A DNA stretch of 64,000 nucleotides from Urechis unicinctus (GCA_034190875.2 CM067348.1:34690871-34754870), one strand, 5' to 3'; positions 16,217 through 28,194 are shown, counted from the first letter of the stretch. The notes: generated from the sequence alone by a model not told the origin. Numbers and translations: made by a program.

Positions 16217-16807
16217 CTGCTTGGAGTGATTTGCTAGTCATACCGCCCCGTTTATAACTCGTAACTTAATTCAACGCGTTGCATTGTCACGCATTAACAT
16301 CAGCGAGATGCATGAGACATGCTTGGCTTCCCTTGACAACCCCCTACATTGAACATTACGTGCAAGGATCTCGCTTCTCCATAAGCATGGCAATATTGTG
16401 TCGCGCCTAAAAACACCCTTCCGTAGTATTCACGAGGCTCAAAAATAAAGTGGCAAGATAACACAATGACCGTTGATATGTTTGGGTCTTTAGGAATGGA
16501 TTTACAATGAACTATTATAAATACGTTCCTTAGATAAACCTGATATTCGACATTATATACAGCGTATCGTATCGTCGCGCAGAAACCAGCCGTTTCTGAT
16601 CATTTACCACAAATTGCCATCTGGCAAATCAAAACGATGATGCCATGTCCAGTGCAAGTTTCTTCTACATATTAAGGATCCTCAAGTGTAACGTTCAGCT
16701 CGATTCGGCGCCAAGCGAAGGGCTATCAACATATTGATCGTGATTGTGTTGCCGGATGTGTGTGCTTTCTGGTGTTATGTAGCGACTTGGCGTCAACTGT
16801 AATCCAA
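16217..16807 (+). repeat. Left flank of the 53-bp array, diverged copy at 17487-17800
   Basis: Shared landmarks: GAGTG.TTTGCT.GTCATA..GCCC, GTCGCGC..AAACACCCT.CCGTA.TATTCA, and GTCA.(C/G)TGTA just before ATAACAACATG. Both copies end with the same 53-bp-type unit. The order is conserved, with several indels. This implies that flank plus unit were duplicated first and the unit then expanded in the left copy. Confidence 0.7.
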
Positions 16808-17446
16808 TAACAACATGGAGTGATTAGCTCATCCAGTCTCCCCGTGTTTATCTTGTTATATAACAACATGGAGTGATTAGCTCATCCAGTCTCCCCGTGT
16901 TTATCTTGTTATATAACAACATGGAGTGATTACCTCATCCGGTCTCCCCGTGTTTATCTTGTTATATAACAACATGGAGTGATTTGCTCATCTAGTCTCC
17001 CCGTGTTTATCTTGTTATATAACAACATGGAGTGATTTGCTCATCCAGTCTCCCCGTGTTTATCTTGTTATATAACAACATAGAGTGATTTGCTCATCCG
17101 GTCTCCCCCGTGTTTATCTTGTTATATAACAACATGGAGTGATTAGCTCATCCGGTCTCCCCGTGTTTATCTTGTTATATAACAACATTGAGTGATTAGC
17201 TCATCCGGTCTCCCCGTGTTTATCTTGTTATATAACAACATGGAGTGATTTGCTCATCCGGTCTTCCCGTGTTTATCTTGTTATATAACAACATGGAGTG
17301 ATTATCTCATCCTGTCTCCCCGTGTTTATCTTGTTATATAACAACATGGAGTGATTAGCTCATCCAGTCTTCCCTTTTTTATCTTGTTATATAACAGTAT
17401 GGAGTGATTAGCTCCTCCAGTCTCCCCTTGATTATCGTGTTATTTA
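16808..17446. repeat. 53-bp minisatellite with palindromic junctions, 12 copies
   Basis: The unit runs from TAACAACATGGAGTGATT through GCTCATCC and CCCCGTGTTTATC to CTTGTTATA. Each junction forms the perfect 14-bp palindrome TTGTTATATAACAA. One copy is 54 bp because of an extra C. Copies at the right end are the most divergent. A lone diverged unit lies at 17795-17850. Confidence 0.95.
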
Positions 17447-18261
17447 TATCAGCTGCATCAGTAATTGCCGCTGAAATGTCCTCCATTTTAAGGTTTGAGT
17501 GGTTTGCTGGTCATATTGCCCAGTTGTTATCTCATTAAATCATCCGTTGCATTTCAATGTCACGCACGCTGTATTGCGTCGCGCTTGCAAACACCCTGCC
17601 GTAATATTCATGGGGCTCAGTAATCAAGTGACAAGGCAACACGGAGAATTCTTATTTGTTTTTGCTTGCCTGCAACGTTTGGTACTCTTGCGCGATTCAG
17701 CGTTGCGTTAAGTGTTATCAACAGCGTTATTCATGATTGCCTTGCCTGATGTATGTGCTGTCGGAAGCTATCTAATAACTTTGCCGTCAGTTGTATTCAA
17801 ATAACAACATGAAGTGATTAGCTCATCTACTCCCCTTGTATTTATATTATTATCTCACACGCAGCAATTCATTACATGCACCGTAAACAGCGCGATGGAT
17901 GAGGCAGAATATGACGTCATCTGCGACCGCAGTGTAATGACTCAGACGGCTCATCTCCGCAGACATCCAGTCGGGACTTACCAATAACGCCAGATAAAGG
18001 GAACGTATTCAGTCCTTTAGGGAACGCATGATTACTGTGGCATCTATTTGATCCATGATCAATATAAATAATATTCCGCCTTACACTGGCAGAATGTTGT
18101 GTATGGCAATACACTTTGTTGAACGACTTGTAATGAACTAGCCGGCAGGAAACTAATTGATACCCGACATCGATGGTAGGTTGGTCATACAGTGATTCTC
18201 ACAATATCAACTTTCACTTAAGACCCATTATTCGCTTGGCACTCGACGTTCTGTATAATGT
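17447..18261. repeat. Diverged tandem-duplication unit A
   Basis: The first part (17487-17800) repeats the left flank of the 53-bp array. The second part (about 17840-18120) is related to 19045-19420 and 20815-21180: all three share TATCTCA, AACAGC.CGATG, GAGTATGACGT or its variant, and ACGCCAGATAAAGG. So at least three copies of this stretch exist in tandem, this one the oldest or most divergent. Frames of 70 and 65 codons here are not supported. Confidence 0.65.
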
Positions 18262-20024
18262 GTCACCACGGGGCCGCCTTGACCAGATGGCTCAGTGCCG
18301 AACACCGGCTCGGTTTGGAGCCAGGTGTGAGTAATCTGTGAATGTTTATAGAAAGGAACAAAATTGTTCATATCGGCACCCGTTGTCATGCTACCACAAT
18401 AGCCTCAATCAGCATAGCGTCGGTCTTCACGGTGCTGCGTTCCTCTGCACTCGGTCAAATATCGAACAATTCAGCACGGTATGATCTGTTAATGCTTATT
18501 GACTGAGTGACCTCTATAGTTCATCTCGCTCACCTTACGATTCGCCTACGCCATGTTATGTTGCATGTCGGCTAGTTGTATCTCATTTCAAAATTGTGTT
18601 CCTTAATGTAATGGTTGGCGTCCGTTGTTGGATGATGAGGCAAGATATTTGTGATAGCATGATCTAAGTGTTGCGAGTCCACACATTCACGGATAAGCAA
18701 GGATGATCTAGCATAACTCCCCTTTGTAGTTCCGGTACATCGTAGATTATCTGCTGCACCGTAGCTTGCTCCTCATTTGCAATTTGGCGCTGAGGTCAAG
18801 GTTTTTAATCAGATTGTGTACGTCATGTTTACTAACTATGTCGTGCAGTGCCTAAATATTAAGTATAAGCGAAAAATGCCAAGTACAACTTCTTATTGTG
18901 CTTCCTGTAAATCGTAGATTGCCTGCTTTTATAGCTTGCTTCCTGAACTGATGTTGAGGCTTTTAATTACATTGCACGTTACGGCGCTGTCTGATATAAG
19001 CGCTATCAATTGCTTTCTAATAGCAATTTTGGCTGATTTTAATCACCGGGTTTTTTTTTATCTCATCAAGGACAATTAACAAGAAACAGCTCGATGCACG
19101 AGTATGACGTGAGTCGGGTCAGCAGAGTAGCGGCTCTAACAGCTTATCACGGCAATCATCTATTTGGGATTTTCTGATGACGCCAGATAAAGGCACTGTA
19201 CCCGCCATATCACACTCTTCACAATTTGATCTACGTTAACTATAAGGTTCATTCTGCGTGATCCCTTCAAAATATCGCGCAAATAAATACACAAGATATT
19301 AGGGTCGCGGGATCGTTGATGTGGAAGGCACAATCGTAAAGAAGACGGTAGAATCACATGGATCATCACTAAGCGTAACCTAATTTACTTATATGCTATA
19401 GCATATGAGGTCTTCATCCCGACATATCATATGACCTGCTTTCCTCGATAGTGTTAAATCTCAATCATTGACGAGGACAAGACCACAGCCGCAAGAGAGA
19501 CAGCGAAGCGGGGTCTTTGGGAAATGGAGCGGGTTATTACCGGTATACGTCACAGTACAAGTCTAATGTACATACAACATATACAGGCTATCTTTGGGCG
19601 ACATTGAATGCTAGGAATGAGCGTGTCTTGAAACATCATCAATAACAGGTGGAATCAAACACTGCCAACAATTCTAGCGTTCATAGAACAATGAACAATA
19701 GCGACCTCCTCATATACGTCATTGTCAGGGGACCTATTATTCTCTAATACTTGAACGTTAAGATTAATCATGCGAGCTCATCAGCCTTCAAGAAACCAGC
19801 GTGGCAATAAGGCAAGAACATTTACTATTCACCTTTTGTGGCCATTTCTGCTAGAATTTGCCTGACTCTGATCTCATAAAGCTATCGTGGAGCACATCCA
19901 TGATAGCCCCGCACTTTGCGCTTTTCATTGTCAGATTCGAGCGCTTATAATATAACCAATAGCGACGTCATCGTATACTTCACTGTCAGGACGCCTGTTT
20001 TTCACTCATGTTTACACGTTAATT
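18262..20024 (+). repeat. Recent tandem duplication, copy B (1763 bp)
   Basis: Nearly identical to copy C, which starts at 20025; I count about six or seven differences over the first 580 bases. Breakpoints share only the trinucleotide TGT (18261, 20024, 22545). Internally it holds an older diverged duplication (18725-18850 with 18893-19008) and a perfect 16-bp palindrome ATATGCTATAGCATAT at 19391. At 19795-19798 the word ACCA marks the place where about 751 bases present in copy C are missing. No gene is seen; frames such as 19160-19369 recur in C but carry no domain. Confidence 0.95.
18271..18335 (+). promoter_or_regulatory. Possible Pol III box A/B-like pair (SINE-head-like)
   Basis: TGGCTCAGTGCCG at 18288-18300 resembles a box A, and GGTTTGGAGCC at 18312-18322 resembles a box B, just after GGGGCCGCC. 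The same pair is in copy C near 20051-20085. The spacing is too short for an intact tRNA, so a decayed tRNA-derived SINE head or coincidence is possible. Confidence 0.25.
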
Positions 20025-21549
20025 GTCACCACGGGGCCGCCTTGACCAGATGGCTCAGTGCTGAACACCGGCTCGGTTTGGAGCCAGGTGTGAGTAATCT
20101 GTGAATGTTTATAGAAAGGAACAAAATTGTTCATATCGGCACCCGTTGTCATGCTACCACAATAGCCTCAATCAGCATAGCGTCGGTCTTCACGGTGCTG
20201 CGTTCCTCTGCACTCGGTCAAATATCGAACAATTCAGCACGGTATGATCTGTTAATGCTTATTGACTGAGTGACCTCTATAGTTCATCTTGCTCACCTTA
20301 CGATTCGCCTACGCCATGTTATGTTGCATGTCGGCTAGTTGTATCTCATTTCAAAATTGTGTTCCTTAATGTAATGGTTGGCGTCCGTTGTTGGATGATG
20401 AGGAAAGATATTTGTGATAGCATGATCTAAGTGTTGCGAGTCCACACATTCACGGATAAGCAAGGATGATCTAGCATAGCTCCCCTTTGTAGTTCCGGTA
20501 CATCGTAGATTATCTACTGCACCGTAGCTTGCTCCTCATTTGCAATTTGGCGCTGAGGTCAAGTTTTTTTAATCAGATTGTGTACGTCATGTTTACTAAC
20601 TATGTCGTGCAGTGCCTAAATATTAAGTATAAGCGAAAAATGCCAAGTACAACTTCTTATTGTGCTTCCTGTAAATCGTAGATTGCCTGCTTTTATAGCT
20701 TGCTTCCTGAACTGATGTTGAGGCTCTTAATTACATTGCTCGTTACGGCGCTGTCTGATATAAGCGCTATCAATTGCTTTCTAATAGCAATTTTGGCTGA
20801 TTTTAACCACCCGGGATTTTTTTATCTCATCAAGGACAATTAACAAGAAACAGCTTGATGCACGAGTATGACGTGAGTCGGGTCAGCAGAGTAGTGGCTC
20901 TAACAGCTTATCACGGCAACCATCTATTTGGGATTTTTCTGATGACGCCAGATAAAGGCACTGTACCCGCCATATCGCACTCTTAACAATTTGATCTACG
21001 TTAACTATAAGGGCCATTCTGCGTGATCCCTTCAAAATATCGTGCAAATAAATACACAAGATATTAGGGTGGTCATTGCGGGATCGTTGATGTGGAAGGC
21101 ACAATCGTAAAGAAGACGGTAGAATCACATGGATCATCACTAAGCGCAACCTTATCTACTTATATGCTATAGCATATGAGGTCTTCATCCCGACATTCCA
21201 TATGACCTGCTTTCCTCGATAGTGTTAAATCTCAATCATTGACGAGGTTAAGATCACAGCCGCAAGAGAGACAGCGAAGCGGGGTCTTTGGGAAATGGAG
21301 CGGGTTATTACCGGTATACGTCACATTACAAGTCAAATGTACAGACACTATATACAGGCTATCTTTGGGCGACTTTGTATGCTAGGAATAAGCGTGTCTT
21401 AAAACATCATCAATAACAGGTGGAATCAAACACTGCCAACAATTCTAGCGTTCATAGAACAATGAACAATAGCGACCTCCTCATATCCGTCATTGTCAGG
21501 GGGCCTATTCTTCTCTCATACTTGAACGTCACTATTAATCATGCGAGCT

Positions 21550-22077
21550 CATCAGCCTTCAAGAAACCATGTTTATAGGCCTCACTGAGGCATAGGACAT
21601 CAGCCCTCAAGAAACCATGTTTATAGACCTCACTGAGGCGTACGACATCAGCCTTCAAGAAACCATGTTTATAGGACTTACTGAGGCATAGGACATCAGC
21701 CTTCAAGAAACCGTGTTTATAGAACTTACTGAGGCATAGGACATCAGCCCTCAAGAAACCATGTTTATAGACCTTGCTGAGGCATAGGACATCAGCCTTC
21801 AAGAAACCATGTTTATAGACCTTACTGAGGTGTAGGACATCAGCCCTCAAGATACTGTGTTTATAGACCTTACTGAGGCATCGGACATCAGGCCTCAAGA
21901 AACCATGTTTATAGACCTTACTGAGGTGTAGGACATCAGCCTTCAAGAAACCATGTTTATAGAACTTACTGAGGCATAGGACATCAGGCCTCAAGATACC
22001 GTGTTTATAGAACTTACTGAGGCATAGGACATCAGCCCTCAAGAAACCATGTTTATAGACCTCACTGAGGAATACAA
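21550..22077 (-). repeat. 48-bp minisatellite, 11 copies, open on the minus strand
   Basis: On the plus strand the unit starts CATCAGCCTTCAAGAAACC. The minus strand has a 208-codon frame (21539-22165) of eleven 16-residue repeats close to LSKVYKHGFLKADVLC. They are preceded by a start and a hydrophobic stretch (AFAVIRLLFCVAQWSAAG) that resembles a signal peptide. Against a gene: 48 is a multiple of three, many unit differences change the residue (K/E, V/F/S/A, K/R, P/A), and copy B lacks the array. I rate this as a repeat, with a small chance of a repetitive secreted peptide. Confidence 0.95.
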
Positions 22078-22211
22078 CATCTCCAGCTGCGCTCCATTGT
22101 GCTACACAGAAAAGTAACCTAATCACAGCAAATGCATGGCATGAATGCATCATTGTACAGAGCATCGTGCGAGTAGCAATTGTTCGCTATTGCGTGTTTG
22201 CAATTATCATC

Positions 22212-22355
22212 AGCGTAGCAATAAAGAGGGAACATTAACCAATCACCAGCGTGGCAATAAGGGGAGAACAGTTACCATTCACCGGCGTGGTAATAAAGAG
22301 AGAAAATTTACCATACACCAGCGTGGCAATAAGGCAAGAACATTTACTATTCACC
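22212..22355. repeat. 36-bp minisatellite, 4 copies
   Basis: Unit AGCGTGGCAATAAGG..AGAAC..TTACCATTCACC. Only the last unit survives in copy B (19798-19833). Plus-strand 12-residue repeats (HQRGNK...TI) follow from the period. Confidence 0.92.
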
Positions 22356-22546
22356 TTTTGTGGCCATTTCTGCTAGAATTCGCCTGACTCTGATCTCATG
22401 AAGCTGTCGTGGAGCACATCCATGATAGCCCCGCAATTGCGCTTTTCATTATCAGATTCGAGCGCTTATGATATAACCAATAGCGACGTCATCATATACT
22501 TCACTGTCAGGACGCCTGTTTTTCACTCATGTTTACACGTTAATTG

Positions 22547-24265
22547 TTTTCAAGCCCTGACAAGGAGCGCGTCCGCTCTCAAGAATCCACGTTTATTGGC
22601 CGCACTGAGCCATATGATATCTCCGTGCTTTATGCATAGTCTTAACGGCGGTTCATTGTGGAGCATATAAACTTATGCAACCATAATCAACGCATGGCTT
22701 GACTATATAATTATAGATGCACAGCTTCTGTGGGTTGAAATAGTTATCTGGTTCATATGAATAACGATCATCAAAATACCAATTCGTCACGTGTCGACCA
22801 TACATAACATGATGAAGTCCACTAATGATCCATCGACCTTTCCAAAGTTTATTCCTTAGATTTCCTATAATTGATGGATTGGACGTTCTAATAAAAGGAA
22901 GGACAAAGCTATTTGCGGAAAAGGACCTTGGTATCCGGATTCTACTTAGAAATAATTACGATGCACGTAAACAAAATAATGTGTCCATACAATTATCAAA
23001 CTTTTGATAGTGTACATTTGTGAAATGTAGACTATCCAGTCTAACCGTCCAATGAGGGCATTCGGTGCTCCATGGATATAGATATCATCAACATAATTTA
23101 TGTTGCTATACATCTGAATTCAAACACGCATTTAAGATATACAGTATGGCATTCGTGTTGCTAAGTTGAGTGGGAGCCTACAGAACATGGCGTGCTCAGG
23201 ACACAAGAATGAAATTAGCAATCAACACATCACTGCAACATTTTCCTGCAGTTTCCAGACTGTGCTAATGCTCGTTGTTATAACTTTTTGCATAAGCTCC
23301 TCACAATAAGCCGGCCTCTAAAATTGCATCATATATGTACAGTATTTAAATAGCATGAGTAATTGGAAGACTATTGTCTTTGATTAACTTTAAATTTTGC
23401 AAACACACGTATTCCATGTGATGCAAGGATAGTATTGGACATTATCCCATAATTGTCCTATTGGGACATGACATTATCCAATTGGGACCACGCTTTATCA
23501 CATTGACGACGAAAACCGTCGGATTTATTATATCACTTTCAGAAGCGAAATATGCTTAACTTTAATTGGACAACATTCGTGGCGTTTAAGTAGGCTAACG
23601 TTCAGACATATGTTACATCCTCTGTCACTCTGTAGCGGCAAGGAGACAATATCCAGCATCATTGCTCGCAATGTTAGACAAAACCTACTCAATGAGAAAG
23701 CACAGTCTTTGCTGCGTGATATCAGTAATATATTGTCCTCAACAAATGATGCATAATAAGCCATCTTCCAATGGTTACTGTGACATCTTGGATTATCTAT
23801 CGGCAGACGACAGCGACATAATGCAGGATATGTTGAGATGTTTAGAACGGGTCAAATTACCGATGTTAGCTAATGGTACTACAGCTACCGTTATTTGAAT
23901 GGCTCAAATTCACGTGGATGTATTAATTTGATAACACATTAAAAGCAGTAATTGGATCTTTGGCTCGGTGCTGATACACATCAACTTGTCGCATGATCAA
24001 TGCGTGAAGACCCCCGCCAACATGCTGATCACACAGAGACACTGCACCCCGCCCATCCTATAGCGAATATCGAAACTGAGGAGGATGACCTGCAAACATA
24101 TGTCGGCATTGCGGTGGGAGCTGTAGTCGTGTCATGTGAGGTTTGTTTTGATATACAATGAATCAGTGGTGTATATCTACTGTATATATATCTCATCAGG
24201 AACGAACAAAACCGTCCGTAAGCTGCTCAGTAAGCCACGGGCGATACGATCTAAAAACATTGTCT
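22547..24265. other. Unique DNA with small repeats
   Basis: The start (22547-22680) contains decayed relatives of the 48-bp unit and of its right flank (GATATCTCC, CCATTGTGGAGC). At 23437-23505 GACATTATCC and a GGGAC word repeat about 26-35 bases apart. Several 60-78-codon frames show no domain. I see no gene. Confidence 0.5.
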
Positions 24266-24997
24266 CGATCTTATCGAGAGGAGATGCTGCTTCCTCTACT
24301 TTGACGATCGTATCAAGAGGAGATGCTGCTTCCTCTATTTTGACGGACATTATCGAGAGGAGATAATGCTTCCTCTACTTTGACGATCTCATCGAAAGGA
24401 CAAGCTGCTTCCTCTAATTTGACGATCTTATCGAGAGGAGATGCTGCTTCCTCTACTTTGACGATCTTATCGAGAGGAGATGCTGCTTCCTCTTTTTTGA
24501 CAGTCTTGTCGAGAGGAGATGCTGCTTCCTCTACTTTGACGGTCTTATCGAGAGGAGATGCTGCTTCCTCTACTTTGTCGGTCTTATCGAGAGGAGATGC
24601 TGCTTCCTCTACTTTGACGATCTTATCGAGAGGAGATGCTGCTTCCTCTACTTTGACGGTCTTATCGAGAGGAGATGCTGCTTCCTCTACTTTGACGGTC
24701 TTATCGAGAGGAGATGCTGCTTCCTCTACTTTTACGGTCTTATCGAGAGATGCTGCTTCCTCTACTTTGTCGGTCTTATCGAGAGGAGATGCTGCTTCCT
24801 CTACTTTGACGGTCTTATCGAGAGGAGATGCTGCTTCCTCTACTTTGACGATCGGATCTAGAGGGGATGCTGCTTCCTCTATTTTGACGATCTTATCGAG
24901 AGGAGATGCTGCTTCCTCTACTTTGACGATAAGAGATCTTATCGAGAGGAGATGCTGCTTCCCCTACTTTGACGATCTTATCGAGAGGAGATGCTGC
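24266..24997 (+). repeat. 39-bp minisatellite, about 19 copies, open frame of 259 codons
   Basis: Unit: CGATCTTATCGAGAGGAG, then ATGCTGCTTCCTCTACTTTGA. The plus strand is open from 24380 to 25159, giving 13-residue repeats TILSRGDAASSTL. One unit has lost exactly three bases, keeping the frame. An early unit and a late unit break the phase, and the first repeats are open in a different frame (24136-24366). Residue-changing differences (I/V, T/S, S/F) are as common as expected without constraint, and the frame runs into low-complexity AT-rich DNA. Most likely an incidental frame. Confidence 0.95.
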
Positions 24998-27621
24998 AGT
25001 TTTCATATTAGTGACATATCTTCTTTGATTGTTCTTTTGGGTATATGCATGACTTTTTCTGACACAATGAAAACTGAAAATAATATGACATTCAATGCGT
25101 TGGAAATATTCATGTTCGTAACACACGTTATCATACATACACCAGAATGCGTGTGTTAGGCATGCATTGACCATTTTAGAAATGCACCATTTACATTATC
25201 TGTCGAGGAATAACTTTCCCATCTTTGGTATCATCGAATGTCCTATGTTACATGCATGAGCCAGCATGCATTGCCTTGCAAAAGATTGCGAAACGATCTT
25301 AGCTATGATGACGAGAATAACGCTTATATATGTTTTACATTAGACGAGCCATTATGATTATGTGTCTCAGTGACATATAGACAATGTTTTTCCAATATTT
25401 TAAGCTAGGCGTTGGCGACCGTGTGATTAAACCAAAAACAATGTCAGTTATTCAACGGGCATATGAAGAAAGTGCTTCACAGTTGAACATATTCTCCTAG
25501 AGCTGCATTTGTGACGTTTTCGTGGCAAGGGTGATTTCCCTATGGCAATGGTAAATGTAAAGTAATACAATGCTGTCGCCCGACACCCTGTCAAGAGCCC
25601 TGGTACTGACAGCTCACGTGTTTACATTGATACCCGATATACCAACAGCGAATAGGTTTAACGGGATACCAGCACTATTGCATGAATCACAGCACTGGTC
25701 GTCTCACAGAAGCGCGTATCTACACTCGCTCAGAGAAACATGCAACCATGAGGCACAACATAATCTCTACATTCTTGCCGAGGGGATGACATCCTTAATT
25801 CATAAGCCATCTCATGTACCTTCCAATGTGGCTATATCATGCTATTGTGCATGTCGAGCGGCAACATTACAGGTAAGGTCGGTGTCTAGTTGCGTATTTA
25901 CAAGGAGTTTTCGTGTCTAAAAACCCGCCTTGTTCTTTGCCACGAGTAAAAGAGGAACGGCGAGATCGAGTTACGGCAGTTGTGTTGATACAAGCCACTA
26001 TATGGAATAGCTTCCTACAAAGGTGGTCTGTACACACGTATATGTCATCAAACCATTGCACATCCTCGAATTCCAGTACATCATTAACAAGACGTTTCCA
26101 TCAACCAGGATCACTCACCATGTTTTAGTGGATGCAGTGACTGCATCTTGTCCGTGTTCGTCTCCTCATACACTTCTACATGGACACACTTGGTATTATA
26201 GGCAGCTTTATCATTCATAGCAGTAAAGTGTAGTTTACGTCTCCTATGTTTACACGTACCTTGGCTCATAGCTTCAATAATGTCTGATTCTACAGTGTTA
26301 CGTTGATATTCAATCGAGTATAATCAACCATGTCAGTCCTCAATTAGGGACTTTATCATGCGACAAATACACAATGACGTTGAGCCAGTTGATGCCGGTT
26401 GAGGCGTGTCTGCTGACATGAGGTAATACATCATCATGACTGCCGCCTGTCACAATCACTCGAGGGATGCCAGCTAGTTAAAACTTACTTATTTTGTCAC
26501 TATGTAATCTGATGTTGCTTTAACAATACACCTTTTCTGTATTAAATGCTTTTGTAAAGAATGCGATTGCTTGGCTAGGATCTAATCATCTCATGTGATT
26601 AAAACCGACTGGATATCGCATCAGGTGCACAGCCTATTAATCTGGCGATTGTTTACACCATTGTCTGGACTCCTTGTTGCAGGATGCATCCGGCCCCTGA
26701 CAACTCGTATCATTGAATTAGCGGGGTGTATCTACGCTGCGTACATCGGATCATGCGATCCATGGATTGATGCAGAGATCTGCTGTTGATGGAGTAAGAG
26801 GCTTTGAATGGATACTACGTCTGCAGCTGATTGGTAAACTGGTGGCTGACCACCGAAGAAGAAAAACTCTGATCAGTTCATGAAGATTATGCGAGTCTGT
26901 CTGGGTAGGCCAGAATGACCCGTCAGGCGGCAGCAGTAGCTGGTGATGACGTAGGCACTGCAGCAAATACACGTCACCCCAATGCGATACAAACGGCCTC
27001 CAGTAAATGGCTTTGTGTGCTGCTATACAGGGCAATGTCTTTACAACACCAGGTTCCACCAGGAGCCATACGATGTGGGTTTGTTCATAAGAAAAATGAT
27101 GTTACATTAGCATCTCTGTTAGAGGTCAAAATACGTGAAGGAGACGCAAATGTGCCAATGATGTGCAAACATGGTTATAACCGACACAGGCCACATAACA
27201 CATTTTGTTGGCTAGGCATTGATCGCCTCTTTCCGGTCAATTATCTAGGTCAGTGTGGCCCGTGGATTACTCATTCTGAGGAAGGACAAGAACAACAGCC
27301 CACGGGTATACTTTATTGATGCTGATGAGTATTACCTAAACATAAGTTATAAACGGATAGGCTGCAAATATATATAAATGCAAATTAATGACGTCTGATT
27401 AGATCAAATTGTAATCAGTTACATAAACTAGCGATCACCAGCCTGTCAAGTACGGCGCATGTCATATCACGAGTCACGGACGTAACAGACAACACTTAGC
27501 CGGAACGAAATAATGCCAAGCAACATTTAATCCATGTATCCCAACACCGACAAAAACTGTAATATGCAGTGACATCAATAGCCGTCGATCTTGAATATTC
27601 GCAATCCATACCATAACCCAT
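24998..27621. other. Unique DNA with several unsupported frames
   Basis: Frames of 116 codons (25570-25920) and 134 codons (26915-27319, plus), and 102 codons (26751-27059, minus), overlap or neighbour each other. None shows a signal peptide, membrane segment or familiar motif, and opposite-strand overlaps suggest chance. The 26.7-27.3 kb part is somewhat GC-richer than its surroundings. Confidence 0.45.
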
Positions 27622-27758
27622 GGACTTAATGGGATTCTCGTGTCCTTGCTTCAGTGAAGATAGCAGTTAATCTATGATATTAGCTGGGAACCATGTTGGG
27701 CGCCGTCAGAACTAAGTCATATGGATTGCTTGGCTAATGCACCAGACTTGTGACGTTG
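27622..27758 (+). repeat. Diverged repeat, relative at 11815-11945
   Basis: Same landmarks as the earlier copy: TTAATGGGAT, GTGTCCTTG, GATATTAGCTG, GAACCATGT, CGTCAG. Downstream similarity is patchy (CATTTGTTT near 27818 versus 12113). Confidence 0.65.
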
Positions 27759-28194
27759 TGATGTTTGAAGCGGTTTATGCATTGGTGTTGTCAAATGAGT
27801 CATGTGTCAATGGCCATTTGTTTATATCTCATTAACAACATTTTGTCAAACAATGCATGTAAATGGATAACGAAATTAGGTTAATCTGGTAATCCGGGGG
27901 CATTCGGTAACATTTCCTGCATTTCTGCAGGCGGTGCGTGAAAATACGCTGATCTCAGCGGTTTTCATTACGTTACATGTAGCACCTCTACAATCATTGT
28001 TCTTCCGCTTCCAAAGCCTAATTAACATGTCATCTCATCACGCAGCTTGTTGCAAATGGACGCCGGCGTGTCACAATTCATTACAATTTTTGTGCGCATC
28101 GGTGTGGTCTGTGTACTTACTACTTCAAGCGTGGGTTATTTACTGCTGAAAAGCAATGACTTAACTTAAGCAGGAATCTATCGTGTTTTCAAAC
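27759..28194. other. Unique DNA, no gene seen
   Basis: A 71-codon frame at 27934-28149 has two hydrophobic patches but nothing recognisable. It ends shortly before the 44-bp array. Confidence 0.45.

Larger units (their letters stand above)
20025..22546 (+). repeat. Recent tandem duplication, copy C (2522 bp)
   Basis: The same sequence as copy B plus a segment of about 751 bases (21570-22320) carrying a 48-bp array, a spacer and most of a 36-bp array. An older internal repeat is visible: 21452-21532 is related to 22460-22541 (AACAATAGCGACCTCCTCATAT and CCAATAGCGACGTCATCATAT patterns, then CACTGTCAGG or its variant and CTTGAACGT/TTTACACGT). After the unit, 22570-22625 is a decayed single 48-bp-type unit. 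Confidence 0.93.

Noticed and set aside
18271-18335. Intact tRNA gene
   Set aside because: Box A and box B starts are only 24 bases apart and no acceptor or anticodon stem can be drawn.
26751-27319. 134-codon plus frame and 102-codon minus frame as genes
   Set aside because: They overlap on opposite strands and lack domains, leader peptides, splice sites or repeats in relatives visible here.
27474-27495. 15-base match ACGTAACAGACAACA between 27.48 and 63.37 kb
   Set aside because: A match of this length is expected by chance in a 64-kb self-comparison, and the flanks do not align.
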